Source: a virus. Taken from it: DNA of 50,248 bases. The translations under genes and the position numbers were made by a program. The stretch's first letter is position 1. Every line of letters starts with the position of its first letter. The notes under the pieces were generated by a model. That model was not told the DNA's origin and made no database searches. It saw only the letters and a list, made by a program, of their open reading frames with translations. The DNA lies in the IMG/VR virus record IMGVR_UViG_3300035698_012004, positions 1 through 50,248 of that record. One strand, 5' to 3'. This document shows, one piece after another, positions 38,126 through 46,840 of the stretch.

Positions 38126-38539
38126 ATGAGCTGCACGCGATCGAATATCGAAGACGTTTTTGGGATCGGCAACGTCGAGAAGTGGGCCGACCTGGACAAC
38201 GACAAGAGCCCCGTCAAGGGCGCAGCCCGGGTCGCCCGCGCGATCGTCGTCGCGCGGGCCGAGCTGGAGGACGCGCTGCGGGACGGCATCTACGCGATCC
38301 CCTTTGCCGGCACGTCTACCACGTTGGAAGACCTGTGCGCCCGCATGGCGGGCATCTGGTTGTACGACAACCGGGGGATCTCGGAATACGATCAAGAGGG
38401 GAAGCCGATCGACGTACTAACGGGTCACCGGGCGCGCGTTGAGAGGACGATAAAACGAATCCGAACAGGTGAGATACGCCTGCCCCTGACCCGAAAAGTT
38501 GGCGTCAGTGTAGTCCCCCAGGTAGTGGACACCGACTGA
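38126..38539 (+). CDS. Mu gp36-like (DUF1320) head-tail connector
   Basis: 137 aa. EDVFGIGNVEKWADLDNDKS, then ARAIVVARAELEDALRDGIY and LEDLCARMAGIWLYDNRG, match the DUF1320/gp36 helical connector protein. Followed directly by the gpG-like completion protein, as in Mu-type gene order. Confidence 0.8.
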   Translation: MSCTRSNIEDVFGIGNVEKWADLDNDKSPVKGAARVARAIVVARAELEDALRDGIYAIPFAGTSTTLEDLCARMAGIWLYDNRGISEYDQEGKPIDVLTGHRARVERTIKRIRTGEIRLPLTRKVGVSVVPQVVDTD

Positions 38540-39141
38540 TGAAAGTTCTAGTCAACCTGAAACCGTTAGAGCGTTTTACCCAACGCATCCAGCACTGTCT
38601 TCAGAACGGCCAGGGGCCGGCCCGCAAGATGTACAACCGGTGGGCCGCGCGCTACCGGGGCTGGGCGTCGGAGCGGTTCGATCGACTCAGCAAGAGCGGC
38701 GGGGGCGGCGAGTGGCCGGATCTGAAAGACGCCACCAAGCGAGCGCGTCGGCAGGGATCGGCAAAAAAGATCAAGGGACTGCACGGCGCGGCGAAAGCAG
38801 CACACAAAAAAAAGCTGGCAAAGGGCGGGGGTAAGTATTCGATCCTCCGGGACACAGACGACCTGTACGCCGTGTTGAACGCGGCGACCGGGGCGGTGGC
38901 GGGGCGTACCGAGTCTATTGTCCCCTTCGGCATCATGGTCGGGTACGGCGGGCCGGCGGGGCACAAAGGGGCGACGGGGTTGTCGATCGCCGAACTGGCG
39001 GAGGTCCACCAGGAGGGGCGGGGGAACGTGCCCGCCCGGCCGATCATCGTCGATCCGCCGGAGAGCCTACAGCAGACGATGGCCCGAGACGGCGACGTGA
39101 TGGTCCGCGAGGTCATCCGGGAGACTGACCGTGGCGACTGA
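38539..39141 (+). CDS. Mu gpG-like virion morphogenesis / tail completion protein
   Basis: 200 aa. Basic N-terminal helices (RWAARYRGWASERFDRLSKS, then WPDLKDATKRARR) and conserved SIVPFGIMVGYGG plus AEVHQEGRGNVPARPIIVD, typical of phage virion morphogenesis proteins (the PaRPf motif). Overlaps the next gene by 11 bases. Confidence 0.8.
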   Translation: MKVLVNLKPLERFTQRIQHCLQNGQGPARKMYNRWAARYRGWASERFDRLSKSGGGGEWPDLKDATKRARRQGSAKKIKGLHGAAKAAHKKKLAKGGGKYSILRDTDDLYAVLNAATGAVAGRTESIVPFGIMVGYGGPAGHKGATGLSIAELAEVHQEGRGNVPARPIIVDPPESLQQTMARDGDVMVREVIRETDRGD

Positions 39142-39634
39142 CCCATACAGCCTGGTCTACAAGAAGCTGTGGGAGATGTTTGAATCTCACCGCGGCTTCA
39201 CTGGCCTGGTCCGTGTATCAAACCGTGGCAAGTTCCTGGCCTGGCGGCGGGGCGTCGTCGAGCAACTGGCCGCGCTGACCGAAGACCGGCCGTTTGTGAC
39301 GATCATCCCGTCCGGCGGCGACCCCCACGCGCACGCGACGAGTAGCGGAAGCCACGACGTTGAACGATACCGGATCGTCGTCGTCACCGGGTCGGCCGCC
39401 CTGAACGAGCAACTGTATCCGATCAACTGGGAGATTTACCGAGGGGCGTTACTCTGGACGAGCACCCTCAAGGCGTTGACCTACGGCGGAGCGTCGTTGG
39501 TACATAAGGCTGTGCTGACCGATCGGACGACAACGGTCGTAGGTGGGGAGAACCAGGGGATTCGAGGTTGGGTCGGCTCTCACGGTTACGAGATTCACAT
39601 GCACTGGCAGACCTCGGCCATACGGCCGACTTGA
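39131..39634 (+). CDS. Mu gp37-like tail terminator / connector protein
   Basis: 167 aa, GTG start inside the end of the previous gene. Contains DRPFVTIIPSGGDPHAHATS, RYRIVVVTGSAALNEQLYPI and GGENQGIRGWVGSHGYEIHM, an alpha/beta layout as in tail terminators at this position. Assignment is mainly from synteny. Confidence 0.65.
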   Translation: MATDPYSLVYKKLWEMFESHRGFTGLVRVSNRGKFLAWRRGVVEQLAALTEDRPFVTIIPSGGDPHAHATSSGSHDVERYRIVVVTGSAALNEQLYPINWEIYRGALLWTSTLKALTYGGASLVHKAVLTDRTTTVVGGENQGIRGWVGSHGYEIHMHWQTSAIRPT

Positions 39635-39669
39635 CACGTTCCGAGGAAACCTCGTGTGGAGTATTTGTA

Positions 39670-39906
39670 ATGGATAGTCAACTCAGCCATTCCGTCGGGC
39701 AACTGCTAGCGGTTGCCTACGGCGACGGATTGTCGATTCGGCTAGGTGATATGAATGAGCTAATAGCCAAGGCCGTTACCCGGTTGTCCGAACGAATCGA
39801 AAAACTTGAGGAGGCAGTCGGGCGGATCGAAGGGTTGGGCGATCGCATCCGCAGGCTTGAAGAGGACGAGTTGGATGAGCGAGTCAGGAAGCCTGAAAAA
39901 CACTGA
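39670..39906 (+). CDS. Coiled-coil protein, 78 aa
   Basis: RLSERIEKLEEAVGRIEGLG, then DRIRRLEEDELDERVRK: a C-terminal coiled coil. ATG 39670 has TGGAG eight bases before. Position before the tail tube suggests a tail assembly factor; no homologue recognised. Confidence 0.55.
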   Translation: MDSQLSHSVGQLLAVAYGDGLSIRLGDMNELIAKAVTRLSERIEKLEEAVGRIEGLGDRIRRLEEDELDERVRKPEKH

Positions 39907-39914
39907 ACGGTAAC

Positions 39915-40050
39915 AGGGGGCCGGCGCGGACCATCGCCGGCAACTGCGGGGCTGAAGCCGGTTGATCCCCGGCGAGAAGCCAACTCTTCGCTGCCCAGTT
40001 GGGGGCCTGCGATTGGATTCGCACGGCCCCTCTTTTTTGGAGGTAGCGAG
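39915..40050 (+). promoter_or_regulatory. Multi-hairpin leader B with terminator against the tail-tube SD
   Basis: Hairpins: GCCGGCG/CGCCGGC, CGGGGCTGAAGCC...GATCCCCGG, CAACT/AGTTG, then GGGGCCTGCGA/TCGCACGGCCCC (40002-40012/40019-40030, bulged C) followed by TCTTTTTT. GGAGG (40039-40043) starts directly after the T-run, 7 bases from ATG. The segment GGCGAGAAGCC and the end TTTTTTGGAGGTAGCG are shared with leader A at the capsid gene. Confidence 0.7.
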
Positions 40051-40884
40051 ATGGCTGTCATCACAGGGGAACTGGGTTGCGTCGACGGGATTGGGTCCGT
40101 CCGCAACTGGATGGTTCGCACTGGAGCGGATCACAAAGTCTACCGAGCGTCCAATACGAACCGCGGCCCCGGCCGCCGAAAGGGGAACGTCGATTGGAGC
40201 GGCCGGGCCGAGTGCACCGGCTATCAGCCGGTCAAGATGGTGCGCGACGCATTCGACTTCACTGGTTCCGTCAATGGAGCCAAGGGCGTCAAGGGTGCCT
40301 GCCTGGTCGACTCGGTCGAGATCGCGATCGGCCAGGAGGCCGGCGACCTGATCCAGCACACGATCGAGTTTTCCGGCAACGGCCAACTGGCGAAGGACGA
40401 TGCGTCCGTCGTCGCCGATGTGACTGTCCCCGATCCGCCGACGTCGATCGACTGCATCGTGCAGATCGCCGACTGCGCCGGGGCACCCGCCTACGCGGCG
40501 TTGGACGAAGTACGGTCGGTTCGCCTCCGGTTCAGCGCCGACAATAAAGCGCGGAATACCAGCACGACCGGCCGGTACACCAATCGCACTGTCGGCAACT
40601 GGGACATGGAGCTGTCGATCGAGGTTTTCGGCGACGACCTTAGCGCCCTGCCCGGCGAGGAGGATGAGAAGTTCGTCAAGGTGTTTGTCTCGGACATTCT
40701 GTTTTGGGAGTTCAACGCGATCCTCTTCGGCGAGCAGTCGGACCTCCTGGTCGACCCCGAGAACGACGAGCCGATCGGTTGCACGCTCAACGGGGGATTC
40801 ACGGGGTTCTATGACGTGGGGGGTACCGCCACCGAGGGCAAGCTGGTGCTCCCCGATACCAACAACTGGTGGCCGTTTGCATAA
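40051..40884 (+). CDS. Major tail tube protein
   Basis: 277 aa. GRAECTGYQPVKMVRDAFDF, DLIQHTIEFSGNGQLAKDD and TGRYTNRTVGNWDMELSIEV form the repeated beta pattern of tail-tube proteins. Position before the chaperone pair and tape measure, and the same strong leader as the capsid, support the call. Confidence 0.75.
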   Translation: MAVITGELGCVDGIGSVRNWMVRTGADHKVYRASNTNRGPGRRKGNVDWSGRAECTGYQPVKMVRDAFDFTGSVNGAKGVKGACLVDSVEIAIGQEAGDLIQHTIEFSGNGQLAKDDASVVADVTVPDPPTSIDCIVQIADCAGAPAYAALDEVRSVRLRFSADNKARNTSTTGRYTNRTVGNWDMELSIEVFGDDLSALPGEEDEKFVKVFVSDILFWEFNAILFGEQSDLLVDPENDEPIGCTLNGGFTGFYDVGGTATEGKLVLPDTNNWWPFA

Positions 40885-40897
40885 GGAGGATGACGCC

Positions 40898-41362
40898 GTG
40901 ACTACTGCCGCCCAGGCGACGGCCGCGACGATCGACGTGACGCTGGCCGGCGAGGGCTACCGGCTCTCGCCGTTGTCGGATGAGAGCACGGCCGAGCTGG
41001 ACAACTGGCTGCGCGGGCGCATTGTGCGGATCGCGCGGGAAGCCGCCCGGGATCTGCCGGCCGAGGACCGGCGGGAGATCATGGGCGAGGCGTTCGACCA
41101 CGCGAGCCGCGTATCATGGATGATGGAGCCTGATCTGCTTACGTCCACCCCCGATGGGATTGCTCGATTCGTGATCCAGTTGATACGCCCCAAGCACGCG
41201 GGATTCGGCCTCCCTCAACTGGCCGAGCTAATGGAGCGCGATGGGGAGGTGATCAGCAAGGTAATGGACGCTTTCAAGGTGCTCCAGGGAAAAAATCCAC
41301 GAGCGGGGGCGGAAGCGAGCGAACCGTCCCCGTCGACCGGGACGCCGTCTACCAACACTTGA
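40898..41362 (+). CDS. Tail assembly chaperone, gpG-like
   Basis: 154 aa, GTG start with AAGGAGG eight bases before. Sequence DVTLAGEGYRLSPLSDESTA, then helical LNDW-type segments and LIRPKHAGFGLPQLAELMER, then a low-complexity tail after the slippery site. Works with the frameshifted GT product to chaperone the tape measure. Confidence 0.75.
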   Translation: MTTAAQATAATIDVTLAGEGYRLSPLSDESTAELDNWLRGRIVRIAREAARDLPAEDRREIMGEAFDHASRVSWMMEPDLLTSTPDGIARFVIQLIRPKHAGFGLPQLAELMERDGEVISKVMDAFKVLQGKNPRAGAEASEPSPSTGTPSTNT

Positions 41363-41529
41363 GCTTGACTTACGGCTGGTCCCCCCAGGTGATCGCCGCC
41401 ATGACCCCCGAACAGCAGAATATGTATCTTCGCCGGGGCGGCGGCGTTCACCCTAAGACGGGCCGGCAGTATCAGCGGTTTACTACGGCGGCCGAATACG
41501 AGGCGCACAGGCGATGCCATCGGAAGTAA
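40898..41529 (+). CDS. Tail assembly chaperone GT fusion via -1 frameshift
   Basis: A lambda-like slippery heptamer G GGA AAA (41287-41293) lies in the correct phase of the G gene, near its end. A -1 slip continues into an ORF reading DAVYQHLSLTYGWSPQVIAA, then MTPEQQNMYLRRGGGVHPKT, ending at TAA 41527-41529, for a total of about 210 aa. The extension has the usual GT domain signature (a Trp-Ser-Pro helix, then MTPEQ) and overlaps the tape measure start by 16 bases. Confidence 0.85.
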
Positions 41530-43547
41530 AAATCCGGCTGACAGCCGAGCAGGAGCAGCTTCAAGCCCAGCTTGCCAAGGCCAAGGGTACGGTCCGCGGT
41601 TTCGCCGCAGACATCGGCACGCACCTCAAGGCGGCTGGCGGGCACTTCAAGACGCTTGCCATGCGGGCGACGATGATGGGCGGGGCGATCGCGGGCGCGG
41701 CGGCCTACGCGATCAGGGCCGCCAACGAGCAGCTCGCGGCGGAGGCGAAGCTGGCGGCGGTGATCAAGGCTACTGGCGGCGCCGCCGGCTACACACTCAG
41801 CCAGCTCAAGGCGATGGCCTCGGGGCTCCAGGAAGTCACGACCTACGGCGACGAGACGACGCTGGCAGCGATGGCGATGCTGGGTACGTTCAGGCAAATC
41901 AAAGGGGATGAATTCAAGCGGGCGGTCAAGGCGTCCATGGACCTGGCGACCGTCTTCGGGGGAGAGCTGAATCAAACCATTGTTCAAGTGGGCAAGGCCC
42001 TAGACGACCCGATTCGCGGCCTGACGGCACTGCGAAAAACTGGCGTGTCCTTCACCGAGGAACAGCAGGATCAGATTAAGGCCCTGGTAGAGACCAACAA
42101 GATCATGGAAGCACAGGGAATGATCTTGGGGGCGATTGAGGGACAGGTTGGTGGGGCCTCCCAAGAGGTGGCAAAGGCTACAGGAGCCCTTGAACAAATG
42201 CGGGCCGTCCTGGGCGATGTAGGCGAAGACATCGGCAAGGTGTTTTTGCCCACCGTCAACCGCTGGGCGAAGGCGATCAAGATCATGTCGGCCGACCTGG
42301 ACGCGGAGACAGTCGTCTCCTTCGTCAAGTGGGGCGCGGCGATCGTCGGCATTCTGCTGCTTGGCCCCCCGCTGATCCGCATGATCCGCGAGCTGGTGCT
42401 GGCATACCAGGCCGTCGCTTCCTCGCAGGCGATCCTCATGGCGTTCTCCGGCCCCAAGGGCTGGGCGATGCTGGCGGCGGGGGCGGCCGTGGCGGCAACG
42501 GGTGTCTACGCAGTCAAGAAGGCATTCGACAGCGTGACGGCCGGTGCCCGCGACGCGTGGGACGCGGCGGGGGACAGCAGCACGGCGGTCGCCGCGCAAG
42601 AGCAGTTCCGCAAGGCGATCGGCGAGCCGGTCGAGATCGCCGTCCGTCCGGTCGTGAGTGAAGAGGACAAGAAGAAGTTCCAGGAGTCGCTCCAGGATGA
42701 CATTGGCGGCGAGACGGTTCCGAGCGCCGGGGGCAAGGAGGTGATCACGGGGGCCGCCGGCAAGATGCGATACGATCCGGACCGCGTCGTAAAACTACTA
42801 CTTGGCGAAGCAGGTAGGGTATTCAAGGCGGGCGATAAGGAGCGGGCGCGCGAGTTGCGCGATATGGTCCATGTAATCCGTACGTCGGCGCGGGAGAAGG
42901 TACCGCGTCCTGGTGTAAAGCCACCGGGTCCAATCTCTCTCGGGATCGGGGGTGTTGCTCAAGGCAGTTATAGAGAGGAGGACTTGGTCCCGCGTGGCTA
43001 TGTGCCGGAGGAGAAGTTTGGGGAGATTGCGTCCGTCATCGCCGAGATCCTGAAGGCCCCCATAGCTGAGGCCACGGCGGCAGCGGGCTTCCAGTGGCCA
43101 ACCGACGTGGCGGGAACGTCGGCGGCGAAAGCGAAGATGCTCGAACGCGAGCGGGCGCTTGCGGCCGTCAAGGCACTGCCGAAGATGGATGCCTACAATC
43201 TCGGCGGCGTCAAGGGCGGTACCGGCCAGTTCAACCAAGCAGCCTGGGGGCTCGGGCAGGGTATGGGCGGGACGTTTTCCGGGTCTCTTGGACCGGGCAC
43301 CCGCGACCAGCCGGAGCCGGAGGCGGAACGCGAAGCGCCACGAGTTGCTATCGAGAGTGCTGCGCAGATGTTCTCGCGGATTCAGACTGCGGCGGCATCC
43401 CGAAGCCCCGAGGACCGAACCGCGAAGGCAACGGAAAAGATCGAGACAAACAGCGGCCTCATGGTCAAGGAACAGCAGCAGACCAATACGCACCTGAAGA
43501 ATCAGCAAGGCGGCCTTTCGATGAGTACGCCGATAGGAGGCCCCTAG
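41514..43547 (+). CDS. Tape measure protein
   Basis: 677 aa. Coiled-coil N-terminus, hydrophobic segments (MMGGAIAGAAAYAIRAANEQ; WGAAIVGILLLGPPLIRMI), LTALRKTGVSFTEEQQDQIK (a common tape-measure motif) and a Gln-rich coiled-coil end (MVKEQQQTNTHLKNQ). Length predicts a tail of roughly 100 nm, using about 1.5 Angstrom per residue. The smallest internal domain, GNY-type lysozyme or peptidase, is absent. Confidence 0.9.
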   Translation: MPSEVKIRLTAEQEQLQAQLAKAKGTVRGFAADIGTHLKAAGGHFKTLAMRATMMGGAIAGAAAYAIRAANEQLAAEAKLAAVIKATGGAAGYTLSQLKAMASGLQEVTTYGDETTLAAMAMLGTFRQIKGDEFKRAVKASMDLATVFGGELNQTIVQVGKALDDPIRGLTALRKTGVSFTEEQQDQIKALVETNKIMEAQGMILGAIEGQVGGASQEVAKATGALEQMRAVLGDVGEDIGKVFLPTVNRWAKAIKIMSADLDAETVVSFVKWGAAIVGILLLGPPLIRMIRELVLAYQAVASSQAILMAFSGPKGWAMLAAGAAVAATGVYAVKKAFDSVTAGARDAWDAAGDSSTAVAAQEQFRKAIGEPVEIAVRPVVSEEDKKKFQESLQDDIGGETVPSAGGKEVITGAAGKMRYDPDRVVKLLLGEAGRVFKAGDKERARELRDMVHVIRTSAREKVPRPGVKPPGPISLGIGGVAQGSYREEDLVPRGYVPEEKFGEIASVIAEILKAPIAEATAAAGFQWPTDVAGTSAAKAKMLERERALAAVKALPKMDAYNLGGVKGGTGQFNQAAWGLGQGMGGTFSGSLGPGTRDQPEPEAEREAPRVAIESAAQMFSRIQTAAASRSPEDRTAKATEKIETNSGLMVKEQQQTNTHLKNQQGGLSMSTPIGGP

Positions 43548-44329
43548 TGGCCGTTGACTACTGTGAACTTCCCGGCTCGCCGATCGAAACGTGGAGCCTC
43601 ACCGATGGGCTGTCCGCAACTCGCCGCGTGCTGTGCCTGTGGGGTGAGCGGTACGCCTGCATGGCCCAGTTTCTTACCGGCCTGGGCGTGGTCTACGAGC
43701 ACCACGGGGGCGGGGCGCTGCGGGCGCGCAACGGCTCGATCACCCCGGCGGAAGGGGAGATGATCCCCGGCAGTGGGACGATGGCCGGCTACGAGCACGC
43801 TGTCCTACAGATCAACTACGCCGTGCCCGACATCGCGCAGACGGGGGCCGGCGACCTGTACAGTGAATCGCTCGAGCCGGCGATCGAGTTCCTGACGAAC
43901 GAGTACACGAAGTTCACCTGGGCCGACGGGACCGCCATCAAGCCGGACGAGGCGCCCGGCAAGCCCATGCAGAGCATGGACTACACGTTGACCCGATACG
44001 GCCTGGCAGCCGTCCCGGCGGCGGCGAAGGACCTGATCGGAAAGGTGAATCACGCTACTGTCACCGCCAACCTGCTCGGGATGACGTTTCCGGCGAAGAC
44101 ACTGCTCTACAACCCGCCCGTGCTGAATCGGAAGATCAATACCGACATGGCGTCGGCCGGCTGGAATCTGACCTACCGATTCTCTTACCGTGAGAATGGC
44201 TGGAACAAGTTCTGGCGAGCCGACAAGGCGGACGGTGCGAGCTGGGGTGCCTGGGATAGCATGAAGGTTGTGGGCGGCGGAGCCTACGACAACTTCCCGA
44301 CCGGTGACTTCGGGGATCTCTACTCGTGA
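43547..44329 (+). CDS. Distal tail protein, 260 aa
   Basis: GTG start overlapping the tape-measure stop, AGGAGG seven bases upstream. VDYCELPGSPIETWSLTDGL, AVLQINYAVPDIAQTGAGDL and WNLTYRFSYRENGWNKFWRA; the last segment resembles phage baseplate/distal-tail components. Identity is supported mainly by its place right after the tape measure. Confidence 0.65.
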   Translation: MAVDYCELPGSPIETWSLTDGLSATRRVLCLWGERYACMAQFLTGLGVVYEHHGGGALRARNGSITPAEGEMIPGSGTMAGYEHAVLQINYAVPDIAQTGAGDLYSESLEPAIEFLTNEYTKFTWADGTAIKPDEAPGKPMQSMDYTLTRYGLAAVPAAAKDLIGKVNHATVTANLLGMTFPAKTLLYNPPVLNRKINTDMASAGWNLTYRFSYRENGWNKFWRADKADGASWGAWDSMKVVGGGAYDNFPTGDFGDLYS

Positions 44330-44838
44330 CCCACAAGGATGAGTTAGAGCCGACCGGCCGCGGCCGGACCTTTGGTCACCTGGTAGCCCAGGTGAACCGC
44401 CTGGTCCGCATGGTGAAGGCCGCACAGGCGGGGCAGCTCTCCTGGATCTCGGGCCACGGCGTGGCCAATCGGCGGCCCCCGACGCGCCCCGGCGGGGCAG
44501 GAGCGCGGACCATCCGTTTTCAGATCCTCGCCGCCGGCCCCGTCCTCGGCGCAATGGCGGTTGAGTGTGACAGCGTGCGAGCCGAGGTGCTTGACGTGTC
44601 GTGCGGCAGTGCCGGGGTATCCGTCGGGGACGAGGTCTCCATCTGGGACCCGAGTCGCTGCCACTTCAACATGCCGGTCGAAATGCTTATTGGCGCCGTC
44701 GGGATGGCCGTAGAAATGGTCAGCGACCTGGAGGGCGTGGTCGACTGTCTCTACGCCCTCCAGGAAGAGGGCGAATGTCTCTGGATGGTGCAATCGCTTT
44801 GCTGCACCGAAGACGTTTATGGGGCATACGGTGGCTGA
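44326..44838 (+). CDS. Tail-region protein, 170 aa
   Basis: GTG start, ATGA-like overlap with the previous stop. N-terminal helix (HLVAQVNRLVRMVKAAQAG), then a beta-rich half with scattered Cys (VECDSVRAEVLDVSCGSAG; CTEDVYGAYGG). Encodes the step between distal tail protein and the Cys-rich tip protein. Family not recognised. Confidence 0.6.
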   Translation: MTHKDELEPTGRGRTFGHLVAQVNRLVRMVKAAQAGQLSWISGHGVANRRPPTRPGGAGARTIRFQILAAGPVLGAMAVECDSVRAEVLDVSCGSAGVSVGDEVSIWDPSRCHFNMPVEMLIGAVGMAVEMVSDLEGVVDCLYALQEEGECLWMVQSLCCTEDVYGAYGG

Positions 44839-46840
44839 ACCACGAGAAACTGAAGGGCCGGACCGCCATCGCAGTTCGTTGCTGTGTCAACAGTACCACG
44901 ATCACCCGATTGACCTCGCGGCCCTCACGGGTTCCCTCCACAACTGCTGTTGCTGCAATCCGTGCTACTTCCTGCGTCCAGGGCACGTTGGCGAGGCCGG
45001 TCCAAGAGTAGGCGCCAGCGGCGCCAATGAGCTTGTCAACTTCGATCACTGCTGCCGGTGTGTCCCCAGGGGGATTTACGCCTACTTTGTCCCAGATGAT
45101 CCCGACGAAGCCTGCTGCGTCACGTCGGCCGTGCCCATGTTCCATGCGGGAATCAACCCATCAACGCCTGGTGGGCAAGAGATATATTCGATCTACAGTG
45201 GCAGTCTCTACGGCTATTCCATCCAGGTGCATCTCGGCCGGTTGCTGTTGTCCGATTATGGGTATGGTGGTTATGAGTACAGTAGCTACGATTACGGGTA
45301 CGACGAAACAGTCTGCGGCTGGAGGATTCATGTTACCAAGTCGCCCGGCGTGGACCTGACGGAAGAGGTCGCGATCGACGACGATGTCACCTGCCTCAGC
45401 GTGCCGTCGTTCGAGGTGTCGGGGGTCGAGGGCCCTGCGGGATGCATGGGCAAGATCGTGCTCGCCAACTTCGATAAAGCACGACTGCCCTACCGTGCGA
45501 TAGAACGCGTGTGGGACTTCCCCTCCGGCTACGACTACGAGGGCTACCCCCAGCAGAAGATCGTCGAGCTCGACCCGCCGTGCGGAGAGGCGGGCTACGG
45601 GTACGGCTATCACTACGGCTACGGCCAAGCCTGTACGCAAGTCTGCTCAAGGATCTGCCTACATGGGCACCGCTACATCGGCTGCCCACACGAGCGTGTT
45701 GAGTTCGAGTGGTTTGAGGAAACCGGCGAGGATTACTATGGCTCAACCCTGACCCGCGGCTGGGAACGATACAATCCCATCCTGGAAATCACGGAGCGAA
45801 TCCTCCTGGAGGAAGATGACGACGGCCACTGCATTCTGACGGCGGACATGCCGCAGGAGCTTCCGTCGGTCGTGGTCGACATGGACCGGGGCTGTAGCTG
45901 CCGATTGAACGAGCTGTTCTGGCGTGACTTCGGCGATCACAATGTGGCCTTCACCGTGCGCTGCGGCTTCTGTAGCTGTTGGGAGTTCTTTTGCGGGACG
46001 TGTCGCTGCGTGCCCGCACAGCTTTGTGTGGTGAGTTTCATCGACGGGGTATTCAGTCCACGGTCTATCCTGACGTGGGATGATGAGACGCACTGCTGGG
46101 AAAACGCGGGGTACGGGTACGGGTACGGGTACAGCAGCTACGAGTACGGCTACGGTGCCGGCGGCGTAAGCATTTGCCTTAGCGCCGACGGCGACCATTG
46201 CGTGATGACGCTTTTCATCGACGGGGAGGACGCGGGGGTCGATCCGCAAACGTTGGACTGCGGGGACGAAATGCTCGAACGCGTCTTCGATCCTGCCAAT
46301 GATGCGATCAGCGTCACGTTCGCGAAGGCCGAGGGGGGCAGTTATTTGTGGGTCCTGGCCTCCAGCCTGATCCAGGATTGCATTGTCGGGCCCTGCGTCA
46401 TGGCCTCGCCGTGCCTTGCGGAGTGCGGGGGCCATCCGAGTTCCGTAACCGTGCGCCTTCACGCGTGGAGCGATCCCTACGAAGATGCGCCGTACTACGA
46501 TGAAGAAGATGACATCGAGATCGTGGCGCACTATGTCGAAACCTGGTCGATCACTCCCGAGGGGCCTCAATCATTTTGTTCGTACATTGGATTCGAGATG
46601 CGAATGTGCTCCGGCTCGTACGGGCCACCTTTTTTGGTGGTTACCAGGGTCGAGATCAAGGACGGGGAGATAACAGTCGATCGACCCGGCACCCACGGCG
46701 GCGCCCTTACTGTACCGTTTGAGACTGAAGAGTGCGATCCATACTACGCCGACACCGGCGTAATCATCACGGGACTGAACGACTCCCAGTGGGGGTGCGG
46801 GACAGAGACCCAGCGATACCAAATTACGGTGACAGAATGA
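44819..46840 (+). CDS. Large Cys-rich, Tyr-Gly-rich tail-tip / adhesin protein
   Basis: 673 aa, with about 40 Cys, often clustered (NCCCCNPCYF; RCGFCSCWEFFCGTCRC), and three Tyr-Gly low-complexity loops: LSDYGYGGYEYSSYDYGYDE (about residue 150), AGYGYGYHYGYGQ (about 260) and AGYGYGYGYSSYEYGYGAGG (about 435). DNA under the third is an in-frame hexamer run of GGGTAC. The location at the end of the tail operon suggests a tip or receptor-binding protein stabilised by metals or disulfides. ATG 44819 lacks an SD; GTG 44831 is an alternative. Confidence 0.75.
   Translation: MGHTVAEPRETEGPDRHRSSLLCQQYHDHPIDLAALTGSLHNCCCCNPCYFLRPGHVGEAGPRVGASGANELVNFDHCCRCVPRGIYAYFVPDDPDEACCVTSAVPMFHAGINPSTPGGQEIYSIYSGSLYGYSIQVHLGRLLLSDYGYGGYEYSSYDYGYDETVCGWRIHVTKSPGVDLTEEVAIDDDVTCLSVPSFEVSGVEGPAGCMGKIVLANFDKARLPYRAIERVWDFPSGYDYEGYPQQKIVELDPPCGEAGYGYGYHYGYGQACTQVCSRICLHGHRYIGCPHERVEFEWFEETGEDYYGSTLTRGWERYNPILEITERILLEEDDDGHCILTADMPQELPSVVVDMDRGCSCRLNELFWRDFGDHNVAFTVRCGFCSCWEFFCGTCRCVPAQLCVVSFIDGVFSPRSILTWDDETHCWENAGYGYGYGYSSYEYGYGAGGVSICLSADGDHCVMTLFIDGEDAGVDPQTLDCGDEMLERVFDPANDAISVTFAKAEGGSYLWVLASSLIQDCIVGPCVMASPCLAECGGHPSSVTVRLHAWSDPYEDAPYYDEEDDIEIVAHYVETWSITPEGPQSFCSYIGFEMRMCSGSYGPPFLVVTRVEIKDGEITVDRPGTHGGALTVPFETEECDPYYADTGVIITGLNDSQWGCGTETQRYQITVTE

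Noticed and set aside
43094-43546. Upstream extension of the distal tail gene
   Set aside because: It lies within the tape measure in another frame; GTG 43547 with AGGAGG is the sensible start.
44819-46840. Diversity-generating retroelement target for the Tyr-rich loops
   Set aside because: No reverse transcriptase, template repeat or accessory variability gene is present in the window.
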